23,396 bases of DNA from a virus. Where the stretch lies: the IMG/VR virus record IMGVR_UViG_3300030102_000846, positions 1 to 23,396 of that record, one strand, 5' to 3'. A program made the position numbers and the translations under genes. Positions 12,949-22,279 of the stretch are shown piece after piece (position 1 is the first letter of the stretch; every line of letters begins with the position of its first letter). Under the pieces are notes generated by a model. That model did not search any database. It saw only the letters and a list, made by a program, of their open reading frames with translations, and was not told the origin of the DNA.

Positions 12949-15900
12949 TTAACCGTCGATCTCCCTAGATAATACATCGTCCCAAACCATCAGAAAAGAC
13001 GGATACTTCTGGGTCAGAGCAACACCGTGCAACCACAATACGGCACGCAAATCCGAATTTTCTGCGGTACCCAACCCTGAACCTCTTGCATCTGCGGCTT
13101 CTAAAACACGGTTACGCATCTCAAAGTAACTACGCATACCAGTTCCCGCTTCCGTTGTTAACGCTTCCGGCAACAATGACGCTTTTTCCAACTCTGCAAT
13201 TTTGCGAGGCAACCTGTTCACATCGAACGGTGCGAAACCGTAGCCAGGGAAAAGTTGTTCAAGTTCTTTCTTGTACTCAGCTAACCGTTCTCTTTGCGCC
13301 GGGTTCGGGTCGTAATCCATTGACTGAAGCATAAGTGAGTACAGTCGAGAACCAACATAATACTCTGCTGATTGTTGCCTAGCACCGGGATCGTCCCAGC
13401 GTTCACGTTCACCAGAAGAAAGTTGGAATCCGTACAAACTAAAATCTATGCCAGTACCGAGTCGGCCAGCAAAATACGGGTACACATCTCCTACGGCTTT
13501 GACGAGATCCGGGTTATCGTTTCTCCATTTGTCGAACTCTTGTGTCGCCTGCACGCCATCAACTTTGGCGTAGGTTTTTCCAACCATATAGTTGATTGCG
13601 TCATCTCCGAAGAACTCTAGGAACTTAGGCACAGCAGTGGTTGGATCTTGTTGATTTAACAAGCCGAACGCTCTAGCCAAAATAGCGTCTGAAATGTTGC
13701 CGTCAATGATGGTTTCAATATCGTTAATAGTTATTTGACCCTCGAATTGTGTAGGTATCTTCAACTCGATTTTTGGTCGCATCGGCAAAATGAACTGTCC
13801 TAAAGCACGGTACATGACAAGGGCTTCAGCGATTTGTGCCGCATCTGCTTCCAGATCACTGTCCATTTGTGCTTGTTCTACTTTTCTTGCATCGTCATTC
13901 GTGGCGTTAGACGTATATCGCCCTGTAAGTTTCAGGGCAGACCAGGCTTGGATTCTTGCGTCAGCGACGAGCGCAGGAGTGTTCGGGTTGCTGGTAATAA
14001 CGTCAGCAAATTTTTGTGCCCATGAGGGCAGCACAATCGCTTCAGGGCTTTGTTCTCCGTAGGGGTTCAGGAAAGCGTAAATTTCTTCGGCCCCCGGAAT
14101 GAGCCTTTTTGTCGGACCCCAAGTCAAAAGTCTGTTTAGAGGAAATTTGACGACTGGCCCACCTGACGGTATGGCAGATAAAGCGACGTTTGCTGTTCGT
14201 AGCTGACCAACCATATAGGGATCAAGACCGCTTTCCTCTACGGCTTGACCAGTTGAGTAGCCGAGTGACCCAGCAAGTCCCGCACCAGCAATCGCACCGG
14301 GAATACCGGCTACGGCTCCACCGAAAATTGTCCCGAAAGAACCGTACAGAATTGCTCCAACGATTTCGTTACTGAGAAGTTCAGTCGGGTATGCGTACGA
14401 CCATTGTTGGGTATTGGGATCTAAATAGAAATATCCTCGTCCATCTTGATCTGGGTCGGCGTTTGCTAAACCTTCAAACGAGTTGTACAGCCGTTTGGTT
14501 TCGTTTGGTTGTGACAACAACAATCGAGGCCAACGAGTGATACCGTCCTTAGCGGCGTTTACAAACGGGTCAAGGACACTGAGGGCAACGTTCAGGTTGT
14601 TTTTTTCTGTAGCGTTGTACAACACTTCCATCGCACGGTCACTTGCAAAACCTCTAGCAATAGCATTTACTTCTTCAAGTGTTCGTGATCCAGTAGCGGG
14701 ACGTGTGCCGTTTGCGTAAGAAGAAATGCGATCCCAAACTTCTCTTGAACCGATGTACCTACCAGCCCAAGCGTCTGTGAACTTTGATCCTTCTTTTGCC
14801 GCCGCTTCTTGCAGGTTGGCGACGATCTTTGCTGCTTCGCCTTCATCTAGTTGTGGCAACAAAAGGTCAATACCTTCGTGGTAATACTTGCGCCATACAA
14901 CTGAACGGTTCAACGTTTTATCTGGGCGAGTCAAAATGTTGGAAAACAAACGACGCATAAAGTTGTTCCAACTTTGAAGCACCGCTCTTTGTGACTCTGG
15001 CACCCCCGTTATAACGTTTGTTGCCCTGTTGTTCCGTGATTTCACCCACAACGGGAACGCATCAGGGTTAGCATCTAACACTTCTTTAAGAACATCGTAA
15101 AATTCGTCAGAGTAATCTGCGGTTACTTCGGGACCAAACAAACCAGTACGCAATTTGGTAAACGCAGTTACTTCTTCTGCGGCTCCCGTTGGCAAAAACT
15201 TTCCAAAGTCAGAACCGTTTTTTACGATGTCGATAAGGCGTTGATCGCCAACTGTGAACGCCCTAAAACGTGGGATAAAGTATGTTTCAATAATCCCGAC
15301 GGCGTTGCTTTGAATAACGTTTCCGTTTTTGTCAAAGATCTTGAACGAACCTTGTCGTGTTTGGCCTGTCGCATCAACAAAACCTTCGTTTGCTTTACGG
15401 AATTCAAAATCTTTGAGCGCAGATAAAATTTCTCTGTCGCCTTGTCGTGCTAAATCAATAATTTCCTGCGGAGTTTTGCCTTCAGCAATAAGACGGCTGA
15501 TGCGATCATTGGCTAGCAGATGAACATTGTCAGCGACACCTTGCAGGTAAAACTCTTCGCCTCTTGTTGCTGGCCTCCACGCGCCAGCGTTATGAGTTGC
15601 TTTTTCAAGAACGCCAGCGTTTAACTCTGTTGTGAGTCCACCCTCAACAAATTCAACAGCGTCTTTTGCTGACTCATCTAAAACTTTGTCTGCGTCTGCT
15701 TTGTTTTTGAACGTTCCCAAAGAATCGTCCCACGATTTACCGGCGATAGGACCACGAAATCTGCCAAGTTTTTTTCTGCGGAACAACAAAGCGGAAGCAA
15801 GTTCTATAGGGTGGAACACTCCCGTTCTAATACCCGGAGCAAAACTTTGTGCAAACAAGCCTTCAATAGCAATTCTGAATCCATAGCCACCTGCCCCGAG

Positions 15901-17835
15901 CGCAGCACGGTTGAATACTCTGTTATGCAAATAATCTGTGATGGCAACAGGGAAACGGGGCTTACCGGCCTCGTTCAAAAAATTCTTAGGTAAGGGAGGG
16001 TTAACTACTTCTTTGCCAGCTTTATTGACTCCAGCACGATTAAAAAACCAGTTCATTGGTTTAGTCAATCGTTGCACTGCTCTCGGATCTGGCATTTCAA
16101 TTCTGTAACGAGCGTGCTCAGAATCAATCCAACCTCTCCGACGCGATCGATCACTGAACGCACCTTGAACCAAATTGCCGTTTTCGTCCTCAAAAACAAA
16201 TTTTCTAGCAGCGGTGTCATAAACCGCTCCAATCCCGCTGTCATCAAGAGCGTTAAACACGCTCATCTCTTCGCCCTCTTTAATGCCACGTTCAAAGATG
16301 TCGTCAGCAACCTCGCGTGGAATACCAAATCTTTCAAGAGAGTCAGCAAAAATAGATCTAAACTCGTTAATCGAATTTTTTATGTCGCCTTTGTTTTCAA
16401 GCAAAGCGGCTGTCAAACGGTTCAAAACAGGGTTGCGTTCAGCAGGAGATTTGTAAACAATCTTTAGCCAATCTTCTGCGCTCTTAACTGTTTCCGTAAT
16501 TTCTTTATCAGTAGCAAACCCAATGACTAGGCTTCTTGACGGCGCACGAGTCAACTTGCGCTCAATCCCCAGATATCGGGAAACTGGATTGCGGAGCACC
16601 GTTCCCTTCACATTGTTCCAGCTTGACCAATTCATTTCTGAAGCGGTCATGGCTCCACGTTCTGCGCCTAACACCCGTTCCAAAACGCTTAACGCTTCTG
16701 TTTCGTTTTGTGTTTGAACAAGGTCATTCCACGTTCGAGCTTCAGCGTTTGGCAACAAACGACGCGCATCAGAAACGTTGTCGAGAGCTGCAACTTCTCG
16801 TATCAGTCGTTGCCCTGTACCACCTGACAAAAACGCAGCAACTTTTTCAGGACGAACAAACGGGGTGTAACCGTTGGTCAGCCCATACAAGGTACGCAAC
16901 GAACCTTTTGTCGCGGAGGATGCGGCTGCGGTTCCGAGTTTTGCGGCGGCTGTTGCTGTAGGTACGCCAGTAGGGGCAGTCAAAACATATGCTGCGTCAA
17001 CTAAACCAGAAACATTGTTAAATGCTTCAGAACCGGGGTTTGCGAATTGCAAACCAGCAAGCCTGCCACCAGTCATACCAACAACATCAGTACCGCTTTG
17101 GGTGTGAGGGCTTGGTATTTCAAGGCCACCTCGATAACGAACAGATGCGGCTTCCTGAGCTGCTTTTGCTTCGTCGCCAACAAAAAAACCTTGACCAGTG
17201 TCTTTGCCTGAAAGCAGTTGGTAAATGTCAGTTGATTCCAACAATGCTTTCGGATTATAAAATGATTCGGTAGGACGATAAGCAATCACTTCTTCGTCGT
17301 CGCGTGGGCTGATGTTATAAAACGGGACGTTTGTGTCACCAGTTCTATTTAGCAACGTACCGATTTCGTATGGTGTCCGTGTGATTGCGGCTTGTCCAAG
17401 TTGCTCCACAAAACTTAAAGCAGCGATGTTTGATCGTGCCGAAAATTTTAATGCGCTGTACAACGGATCTTTAATATTTCTTGAGAACCACCCTGGCGGT
17501 TCTTCTTGCCCAGCAGAAGGAGTGCCCCCGCCACCGCCACCACTGCCAACACCAGCCGTAGTAGCGTTCTCTAGTGCAGTGTTTTGAAAATCTCTAACAA
17601 AATTAAATGCTTCAGGTTCGCTCATTACACCTGAAGTGACTGCTTGTGATGCGGCCAAAAGAACGTCGCCCTGCACATTCGGGAACGCCAGATTCATGTC
17701 TGCAATTAGATCTGAAAGAGCTTGCCCGTCAGTATTTGAAAGTTGCGAACGGATTTTTGCTCTGCGATTTCCAACTTCAGACATTTCCGTGAGCATCTGT
17801 TGTTCTTCATCTGGCGTGTAAAAAGGACGAACCAT
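12949..17835 (-). CDS. Giant 1628-residue virion protein, probable internal/ejection protein
   Basis: The largest gene of the window starts at ATG 17835, sharing one base with the TAA of the gene before it (TAATG). Visible parts: an acidic helical start; a Gly-rich linker near residues 94-106; long helical and mixed stretches without enzyme motifs that I can name; and a Gly/Ala zipper with hydrophobic character near residues 1157-1200 (GAVAGIPGAIAGAGLAGSLG). The C-terminal region includes WDDPGARQQSAEYYVGSRLY. In short-tailed phages, giant proteins stored in the head are injected and build a channel through the envelope. The zipper fits a membrane-inserting part. No lysozyme-like site was found by eye. 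A tape measure is less likely, because long uniform coiled coil and tail-tube genes are missing. Confidence 0.75.
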   Translation of the reverse strand: MVRPFYTPDEEQQMLTEMSEVGNRRAKIRSQLSNTDGQALSDLIADMNLAFPNVQGDVLLAASQAVTSGVMSEPEAFNFVRDFQNTALENATTAGVGSGGGGGGTPSAGQEEPPGWFSRNIKDPLYSALKFSARSNIAALSFVEQLGQAAITRTPYEIGTLLNRTGDTNVPFYNISPRDDEEVIAYRPTESFYNPKALLESTDIYQLLSGKDTGQGFFVGDEAKAAQEAASVRYRGGLEIPSPHTQSGTDVVGMTGGRLAGLQFANPGSEAFNNVSGLVDAAYVLTAPTGVPTATAAAKLGTAAASSATKGSLRTLYGLTNGYTPFVRPEKVAAFLSGGTGQRLIREVAALDNVSDARRLLPNAEARTWNDLVQTQNETEALSVLERVLGAERGAMTASEMNWSSWNNVKGTVLRNPVSRYLGIERKLTRAPSRSLVIGFATDKEITETVKSAEDWLKIVYKSPAERNPVLNRLTAALLENKGDIKNSINEFRSIFADSLERFGIPREVADDIFERGIKEGEEMSVFNALDDSGIGAVYDTAARKFVFEDENGNLVQGAFSDRSRRRGWIDSEHARYRIEMPDPRAVQRLTKPMNWFFNRAGVNKAGKEVVNPPLPKNFLNEAGKPRFPVAITDYLHNRVFNRAALGAGGYGFRIAIEGLFAQSFAPGIRTGVFHPIELASALLFRRKKLGRFRGPIAGKSWDDSLGTFKNKADADKVLDESAKDAVEFVEGGLTTELNAGVLEKATHNAGAWRPATRGEEFYLQGVADNVHLLANDRISRLIAEGKTPQEIIDLARQGDREILSALKDFEFRKANEGFVDATGQTRQGSFKIFDKNGNVIQSNAVGIIETYFIPRFRAFTVGDQRLIDIVKNGSDFGKFLPTGAAEEVTAFTKLRTGLFGPEVTADYSDEFYDVLKEVLDANPDAFPLWVKSRNNRATNVITGVPESQRAVLQSWNNFMRRLFSNILTRPDKTLNRSVVWRKYYHEGIDLLLPQLDEGEAAKIVANLQEAAAKEGSKFTDAWAGRYIGSREVWDRISSYANGTRPATGSRTLEEVNAIARGFASDRAMEVLYNATEKNNLNVALSVLDPFVNAAKDGITRWPRLLLSQPNETKRLYNSFEGLANADPDQDGRGYFYLDPNTQQWSYAYPTELLSNEIVGAILYGSFGTIFGGAVAGIPGAIAGAGLAGSLGYSTGQAVEESGLDPYMVGQLRTANVALSAIPSGGPVVKFPLNRLLTWGPTKRLIPGAEEIYAFLNPYGEQSPEAIVLPSWAQKFADVITSNPNTPALVADARIQAWSALKLTGRYTSNATNDDARKVEQAQMDSDLEADAAQIAEALVMYRALGQFILPMRPKIELKIPTQFEGQITINDIETIIDGNISDAILARAFGLLNQQDPTTAVPKFLEFFGDDAINYMVGKTYAKVDGVQATQEFDKWRNDNPDLVKAVGDVYPYFAGRLGTGIDFSLYGFQLSSGERERWDDPGARQQSAEYYVGSRLYSLMLQSMDYDPNPAQRERLAEYKKELEQLFPGYGFAPFDVNRLPRKIAELEKASLLPEALTTEAGTGMRSYFEMRNRVLEAADARGSGLGTAENSDLRAVLWLHGVALTQKYPSFLMVWDDVLSREIDG

Positions 17836-18236
17836 TATCGCCCCTGTTCAATCATTTGAACGATGATTGATTTCAGACCGTCATTCGGAAACATATTGTG
17901 CAAAGCAACCAAAGTTTCAACTGTGTCATCAAAAGGAATCATTCGTCCACGGACACGCTGATCCATCGCTGATGGACCGGGACCAAAATTTGCTCCAGCA
18001 GTCAAAGGTTCATTCGGTCGTTCAGTAGGACGATTAAATGGTCTTGCCCCCGGCTGTGGAGCCTGCGCTGCGGCTTCTTGCCCCTGCAAAGTTGCAGGTG
18101 AAGTCCCCGGCCTCACAGCCTGTTGAGATGCTTCTTGCGCTGACGCCTCACCGTAAGTTTGTCCAGTGAAACGTGCAGTTGACGTAGCCGAGTTACGAAG
18201 ATCGGAACGATTTGGATAATCGCCAGTCATTGACAT
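17835..18236 (-). CDS. 133-residue Pro/Ala/Gln-rich protein between portal and giant gene
   Basis: It starts at ATG 18236, four bases after the portal stop, with GGAGG seven bases before it inside the portal gene, one of the strongest ribosome-binding sites here. Residues 1-85 are disordered-looking and rich in Ala, Gln, Pro, Thr and Arg (RPFNRPTERPNEPLTAG). Residues about 95-133 form a helix pair, RMIPFDDTVETLVALHNMFP and LKSIIVQMIEQGR. No family is recognised. An adapter between portal and internal proteins, or a minor head protein, would fit its place. Confidence 0.6.
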   Translation of the reverse strand: MSMTGDYPNRSDLRNSATSTARFTGQTYGEASAQEASQQAVRPGTSPATLQGQEAAAQAPQPGARPFNRPTERPNEPLTAGANFGPGPSAMDQRVRGRMIPFDDTVETLVALHNMFPNDGLKSIIVQMIEQGR

Positions 18237-18239
18237 TGG

Positions 18240-20000
18240 TTAGCCTCCGAGTTGTGCGAGCAACGCTTCAATACCGCCACCCTGTCCGGGCGGTGGAGCC
18301 ATTGGTGCTTCCGCACCCATACCAGGTGCAGCCAAACCTGGCATACCTTCAGGTGCGCCAGCCGGTACTTCCTCTGCTTGACGTTCACGAGCTTCTTCAT
18401 CAACCTCGTTGACAGCATCAAACAACGACTTCTTTTCGACCATCACCTTTTTGGTTAGTGATGCAAGGTCGGCAGGCTGATACGGACCTTCAGGATTAGC
18501 CGCTTGTTGCTGGATTGATGCAAGCAACGCCGCCTCAATACCTTCAGACGTAATCCGGTCATGCTCTAGTTCTGGGTCGCTAATTAGCGGGTCGGCTTCA
18601 CGGGCAGATTCTTTTGACATCATGCCGGTGCCCATGCGCTGACCCAAACCAATAATGAGATTGTTTACGTCTGAACCGCTGGCCGAGTATGAAACGTAGT
18701 GGAAGTCTGTCTCCCAAATTTTGTTGGGGGTGTAGTCAACTTTGCCGGACTGTGCTCGTCCTGGCATGAAGAACGACTTGGGTTGAGAACCGAAGTACGC
18801 TTTTTCGATTGCGATAGCAACCTTGTCTTCTTCCAACAACGACGAAGCGAACAAGTCTTGTGCTTCCTGTACTCGATAGTCTACGACTGCGGACAGCACG
18901 TTTTCGCCACGGCGACCAGTACGAATGTTGGTGCCGGATTCTCCACCGAACTCTGCGGGGATTGCGCCTTCCAGACGTTCTTGCCGTTCGATACGGTCAA
19001 GAGCTGTGTCAGTTTTGTAGCCGGGGTTTACCTGCTGGATCTGTAGGTCGCCACCCTTGATAATTCCCAGTTCGCCACGCTTGCCGTCAGCTAACGCAAT
19101 AATTTCTGGGTTCTCTCCAGGGCGTGCAACCAGATACTCGTCTGGGAAGATGCCTCGCTCGATCGCAATTTCTGTCAACGCTTGCAGACGAGCACGGGTG
19201 TAGAACATTCCGAGCATGTCATCGAACTGCCCTCGTGGGGTGTCGAGTGTGATGCGTTGAGGGATAACGACCAGTGGGACTCCTGCACGGTTTGGGATGC
19301 GCTCCAGTTCGAGCACCTCCATACCTGCACGCTCGATGTAGTTGAGGTTCGGGTCGTCTTCTGCGCCCAACACACCAACAACAATTTCGTTATCGCACAC
19401 ATACTCCAACAACGTGAACTGTGTGTCTGGTTCAGGACGACCAACACGAAGTCGGCCATCGACCTGTGGACCGTAGTTTTGGATAAGCCATGAGTATGGT
19501 TTGCTGTACCTGAAGATAACGTTTTCTGGTACAGGGTTGTCCGGGTCTTCGCCTGGTGCAGCGTAAGTGTCAAGCGGGTTACGCAAATGCCACTTCGCTG
19601 TATTGTGACGGAAATCTGGCTTGACCACAATCGGTGACATCGAGTAGCCGAGAAGATGGCGGGCGCGTCGCCGGAGTTTCATGTTCATCCGGTTGTGGTC
19701 CCACATCGACAACATTGCTTTGTGACGCAGCGAAGCTAGTTCTTTAGAACGCTGTGAACCTTCCTTCATCGGAGGGAAGTACGGGTGCGGCATCGTGGAC
19801 GCAACACGCATCGACATCTGGTCCAAACCCACTGACAGCAAGTTAGCAACAGAAGCTTTAGCGTTCTGATCTAACTCGTTGAGCGGTACAATGACATCGC
19901 CCTTTGCAAGCTCACGCACCTTCAACATTTGGTCGTGGACTGGGCCAAGTATGCGACGGCGATGATTGTACATCGCAACAATTTCTTCGATAGTCCTCAC
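18240..20000 (-). CDS. Portal protein
   Basis: The portal ring sits at one head vertex and serves as DNA entry, exit and docking point for terminase. I take GTG 20000 as start (586 residues) because GGAG at 20006-20009 is five bases upstream; GTG 20006 and ATG 19973 are alternatives in frame. The protein opens with a basic helix (YNHRRRILGPVHDQMLKVRE). It continues with SVANLLSVGLDQMSMRVAST, HNRMNMKLRRRARHLLGYSM and a long beta and helical body. A helical region near residues 340-400 (ALDRIERQERLEGAIPAEFG) follows. The end is Pro/Gly/Ala-rich (APMAPPPGQGGGIEALLAQL). Length and place right after terminase agree with portals; no single catalytic motif exists to confirm it. Confidence 0.8.
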   Translation of the reverse strand: MRTIEEIVAMYNHRRRILGPVHDQMLKVRELAKGDVIVPLNELDQNAKASVANLLSVGLDQMSMRVASTMPHPYFPPMKEGSQRSKELASLRHKAMLSMWDHNRMNMKLRRRARHLLGYSMSPIVVKPDFRHNTAKWHLRNPLDTYAAPGEDPDNPVPENVIFRYSKPYSWLIQNYGPQVDGRLRVGRPEPDTQFTLLEYVCDNEIVVGVLGAEDDPNLNYIERAGMEVLELERIPNRAGVPLVVIPQRITLDTPRGQFDDMLGMFYTRARLQALTEIAIERGIFPDEYLVARPGENPEIIALADGKRGELGIIKGGDLQIQQVNPGYKTDTALDRIERQERLEGAIPAEFGGESGTNIRTGRRGENVLSAVVDYRVQEAQDLFASSLLEEDKVAIAIEKAYFGSQPKSFFMPGRAQSGKVDYTPNKIWETDFHYVSYSASGSDVNNLIIGLGQRMGTGMMSKESAREADPLISDPELEHDRITSEGIEAALLASIQQQAANPEGPYQPADLASLTKKVMVEKKSLFDAVNEVDEEARERQAEEVPAGAPEGMPGLAAPGMGAEAPMAPPPGQGGGIEALLAQLGG

Positions 20001-20042
20001 GAGCACTCCAAGATAGTTGACATTCCTGACGTAAGGATACCA

Positions 20043-20135
20043 TTATCCACAACAGTGATGCTTTAACCCGCAGTGTGGACATCTCCATCGTGTTGCAACC
20101 GGGTCAAACTGTTTGCCACAGTTGTCGCACTCCAT
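20043..20135 (-). CDS. 30-residue zinc-ribbon microprotein coupled to terminase
   Basis: The ATG at 20133-20135 shares its A with the terminase stop (TGATG), so it can be read by ribosomes finishing terminase. The frame closes with TAA at 20043-20045. The protein is MECDNCGKQFDPVATRWRCP followed by HCGLKHHCCG. It has a C-x-x-C pair (3 and 6) and a second C-P-H-C pair (19 and 22), spaced as in a minimal zinc ribbon, plus H26, H27, C28 and C29. A trailing zinc knuckle of this kind often binds nucleic acid or a protein partner. Its place between terminase and portal suggests a packaging helper. It is short, but the two correctly spaced Cys pairs and the coupled start make chance unlikely. Confidence 0.7.
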   Translation of the reverse strand: MECDNCGKQFDPVATRWRCPHCGLKHHCCG

Positions 20136-22123
20136 CACGAATTAACCAAAAACGATGGTCGCCACATGCGTGGAGGCAGTTTTGGTTCAGTCAACTTGGG
20201 TGCGTGTAGCAACATAAACCACAACGCCATCGCCAAGTCAGTACCCTTCTTTTTGTCACGAGTCCAAGTTTCTAACTCTTGCACTAACGCCAACGTTTTC
20301 CAGTTGTTCGACATAGACGGCAAGCGAAGCGAACCAGACCGCACGACCGGCGGGATTAATGCTTCCAACCCAAAGTTTTCGTCCATCTTGTTACGGGAGG
20401 TGGTGTGCGGAATCACCATGACTTGTCGTAACGCCTGCCACCGTCGCACGAAATCGTGTGCCAACAAGAATCGTTGGGCAGCGTTGATTTCGACAACGAT
20501 GTGTGACACGGGGTAACCCATGTCTTCTGCCCGGTCAAGCCATTCGTCAAGAATTCCGGTATATCTGCCAGTGGACATATCGTAACCGAGCAGGTCTTCT
20601 GCTGTGAGTTTGGTGCGTTCGATATCTACAACGTGATACAAACCAAGATCGGGTTGATGGATTGTCCAAATTACCCCCCAAAAGTTTGCTGGTGATGGGT
20701 CAACTGAGATGATTGATACCCACGGTGGTTTAAGTCCACGAGTGATGTTTCCTGGGAAACGGTCACGATCGATACAGCCGGGGTAGTCAACTCCGTCAGA
20801 TGCGATACCGCCAATAATTTGTGGTCGCTCTACGAGTTGATAGTCCAGGTCGATGTCTTCTTGCTGGTAGACGACCCGGAACTTTTGTGGCTGGTTGTAT
20901 CTAACAAACGACAGGTCTTTCCACGGTAAACGGATTGGGTCGAGTAGAGGTCCGTCCGGCCATGCGGGTGAGTCTTTGCGGCGTGACGGTTTACCAGTAT
21001 CAAGCTCTTCGTAATATGCCTTGTAAATCAGGTGATGATACTTCGGTGTTTTGACTGGATCGACCATCGCATCTTCAGCGGTAGCGTCTTCGCCGTCATC
21101 ATCTTCTTCAATGTCGTCGTACGTCACTTTATCGAGGCAGTGTTTGTACAGATCGCCCGGACCCAGCCTTTGACCGATTACATTTACTAGCCCGCCAGGG
21201 TCGCAACGAGCTTCAGCCATAGAATCCCAACGTTCTAACAGCCGGTCACGGGCAACGGACTCTTTTGCGTTTTCCGGTGACGCAACATCGTCAAACAAAC
21301 ATAGGTCGGCACGGTGACCAATGAACTCCGAGTCAATACCGTACGCAGAAACGGTCGGTTCTTTGTTGTCTAGGCCGCCAGGTATGTACTGCTCAACTAC
21401 GAACTCTTCTGCGCGCCACAACGAACCCGAAGCTAAAGGTTTGAACCTTCCATAGTCCTGTGCAAGACACCCTTCAGCGTCCACAGCCAAACCCTTCTTT
21501 ACTTGTTCGGGGTCAACAATCAATGCGGTTGGGCGTTCAAGGGTTTCACGGATACGACGGGAGTACATTTTGGCGAGGGTTTGCGAGATCGAGCCGATAA
21601 GGACTCGAATCGCACGGTTTCTTACGATGCACCAGACTGCTACGTCGTGAAAAAGGGTAGATTTGCCTGCGCCCGGAGGACAGTTCAATACAAGGAACTC
21701 TTTTTCTTCTGATTCAAGGTGTTGCACAATTTTGTATGCGGCATCAACCTGCCACGGCGACGGAACACGACCCAGATAGACGCGCCGGAAGTAGTCGAAG
21801 TCGTCCCAGCCACGTTTCGCTCGTTCGTTTAGACGCTCGTACGGGATGACTGGTGGTAAATCACCGGCCTCGTCGATGACAGCTCGTAGTTCTCGTCGTT
21901 CCCGGCCAGAGTTAGCACCAGCTTTTTTGACAGCGAAGTCAGCCGCTTGCTGTTCTGCTTCGATTTTGCGGCGGTTCGCATCCCACTTCTGTCCAGTGTT
22001 GTAATGGATACCAGCAATCTTGCAAGCTTCCTTGATAGATATGCCTGCGGCACGGGCCTGCCAGAACCGGGCTTTGTCTTCAGCGGGTACGTTTCGTCTT
22101 CCTGAACGATCTGTTCCTGACAT
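20135..22123 (-). CDS. terL: Terminase large subunit with N-terminal helix-turn-helix
   Basis: The packaging motor, which pumps DNA into the head and cuts it. I place the start at ATG 22123 (MSGTDRSGRRNVPAEDKARF, 662 residues); ATG 22132 and GTG 22177 are in-frame alternatives, and none has a clear ribosome-binding site. In numbering from GTG 22177: a helix-turn-helix near 40-65 (AAGISIKEACKIAGIHYNTG), Walker A LNCPPGAGKSTLF near 164, and Walker B LCLFDDVAS near 292. The RNase H-like nuclease has IISVDPSPANFWG near 488, HIVVEINAAQR near 562 and KKGTDLAMALWF near 647, giving the acidic residues expected for metal-dependent cutting. A separate small subunit gene is not seen in the window; the N-terminal HTH may recognise DNA itself. 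It is the first gene of the late operon. Confidence 0.96.
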   Translation of the reverse strand: MSGTDRSGRRNVPAEDKARFWQARAAGISIKEACKIAGIHYNTGQKWDANRRKIEAEQQAADFAVKKAGANSGRERRELRAVIDEAGDLPPVIPYERLNERAKRGWDDFDYFRRVYLGRVPSPWQVDAAYKIVQHLESEEKEFLVLNCPPGAGKSTLFHDVAVWCIVRNRAIRVLIGSISQTLAKMYSRRIRETLERPTALIVDPEQVKKGLAVDAEGCLAQDYGRFKPLASGSLWRAEEFVVEQYIPGGLDNKEPTVSAYGIDSEFIGHRADLCLFDDVASPENAKESVARDRLLERWDSMAEARCDPGGLVNVIGQRLGPGDLYKHCLDKVTYDDIEEDDDGEDATAEDAMVDPVKTPKYHHLIYKAYYEELDTGKPSRRKDSPAWPDGPLLDPIRLPWKDLSFVRYNQPQKFRVVYQQEDIDLDYQLVERPQIIGGIASDGVDYPGCIDRDRFPGNITRGLKPPWVSIISVDPSPANFWGVIWTIHQPDLGLYHVVDIERTKLTAEDLLGYDMSTGRYTGILDEWLDRAEDMGYPVSHIVVEINAAQRFLLAHDFVRRWQALRQVMVIPHTTSRNKMDENFGLEALIPPVVRSGSLRLPSMSNNWKTLALVQELETWTRDKKKGTDLAMALWFMLLHAPKLTEPKLPPRMWRPSFLVNS

Positions 22124-22225
22124 CGGACACATGATACACGGGGAGCAGGCCGAAGGGAGGGAGTCTCTCCGACCCACTCAACCCGTGCAATACCACCCAA
22201 AGGGAAATCGGACAAAACCTTTGAG

Positions 22226-22256
22226 TTGTCAAAATGATATCACAAGATGCTAAAGT
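22226..22256 (+). promoter_or_regulatory. Possible promoter of the early gene
   Basis: TTGTCA (22226-22231) could be a -35 element and TAAAGT (22251-22256) a -10 element, separated by 19 bases, with TG one base before the -10 (extended -10, TGCTAAAGT). It ends 38 bases before the gene start. The same bases read TTGACA on the minus strand (22227-22232), a consensus -35 for the late operon, but no good -10 follows it. A TATCAT (22239-22234, minus) is another late -10 candidate. The overlap suggests divergent control from one small region. Confidence 0.35.
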
Positions 22257-22262
22257 AAGAAC

Positions 22263-22279
22263 AACCGTGAGGGACGGTT
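22263..22279 (+). promoter_or_regulatory. Leader hairpin with GAGGG loop before the early gene
   Basis: AACCGT (22263-22268) and ACGGTT (22274-22279) form a perfect six-base stem around the loop GAGGG. The loop looks like a ribosome-binding site, but it stands about 21 bases before the ATG, further than normal. The only other purine patch nearer the start is CGGACA. The hairpin could be a translational control site or an operator in DNA. Confidence 0.5.

Noticed and set aside
18699-19046. Long plus-strand frames opposite the portal gene and elsewhere in the late region.
   Set aside because: They are antisense to clearly coding minus-strand genes, with no ribosome-binding sites or domains.
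21829-22215. A 128-codon minus-strand frame starting upstream of terminase.
   Set aside because: Most of it lies across the terminase N-terminus in another frame and has no recognisable domain or ribosome-binding site.
22204-22232. Consensus TTGACA on the minus strand as a late promoter.
   Set aside because: No acceptable -10 element stands 15-18 bases downstream; the hexamer alone is not enough for a feature.
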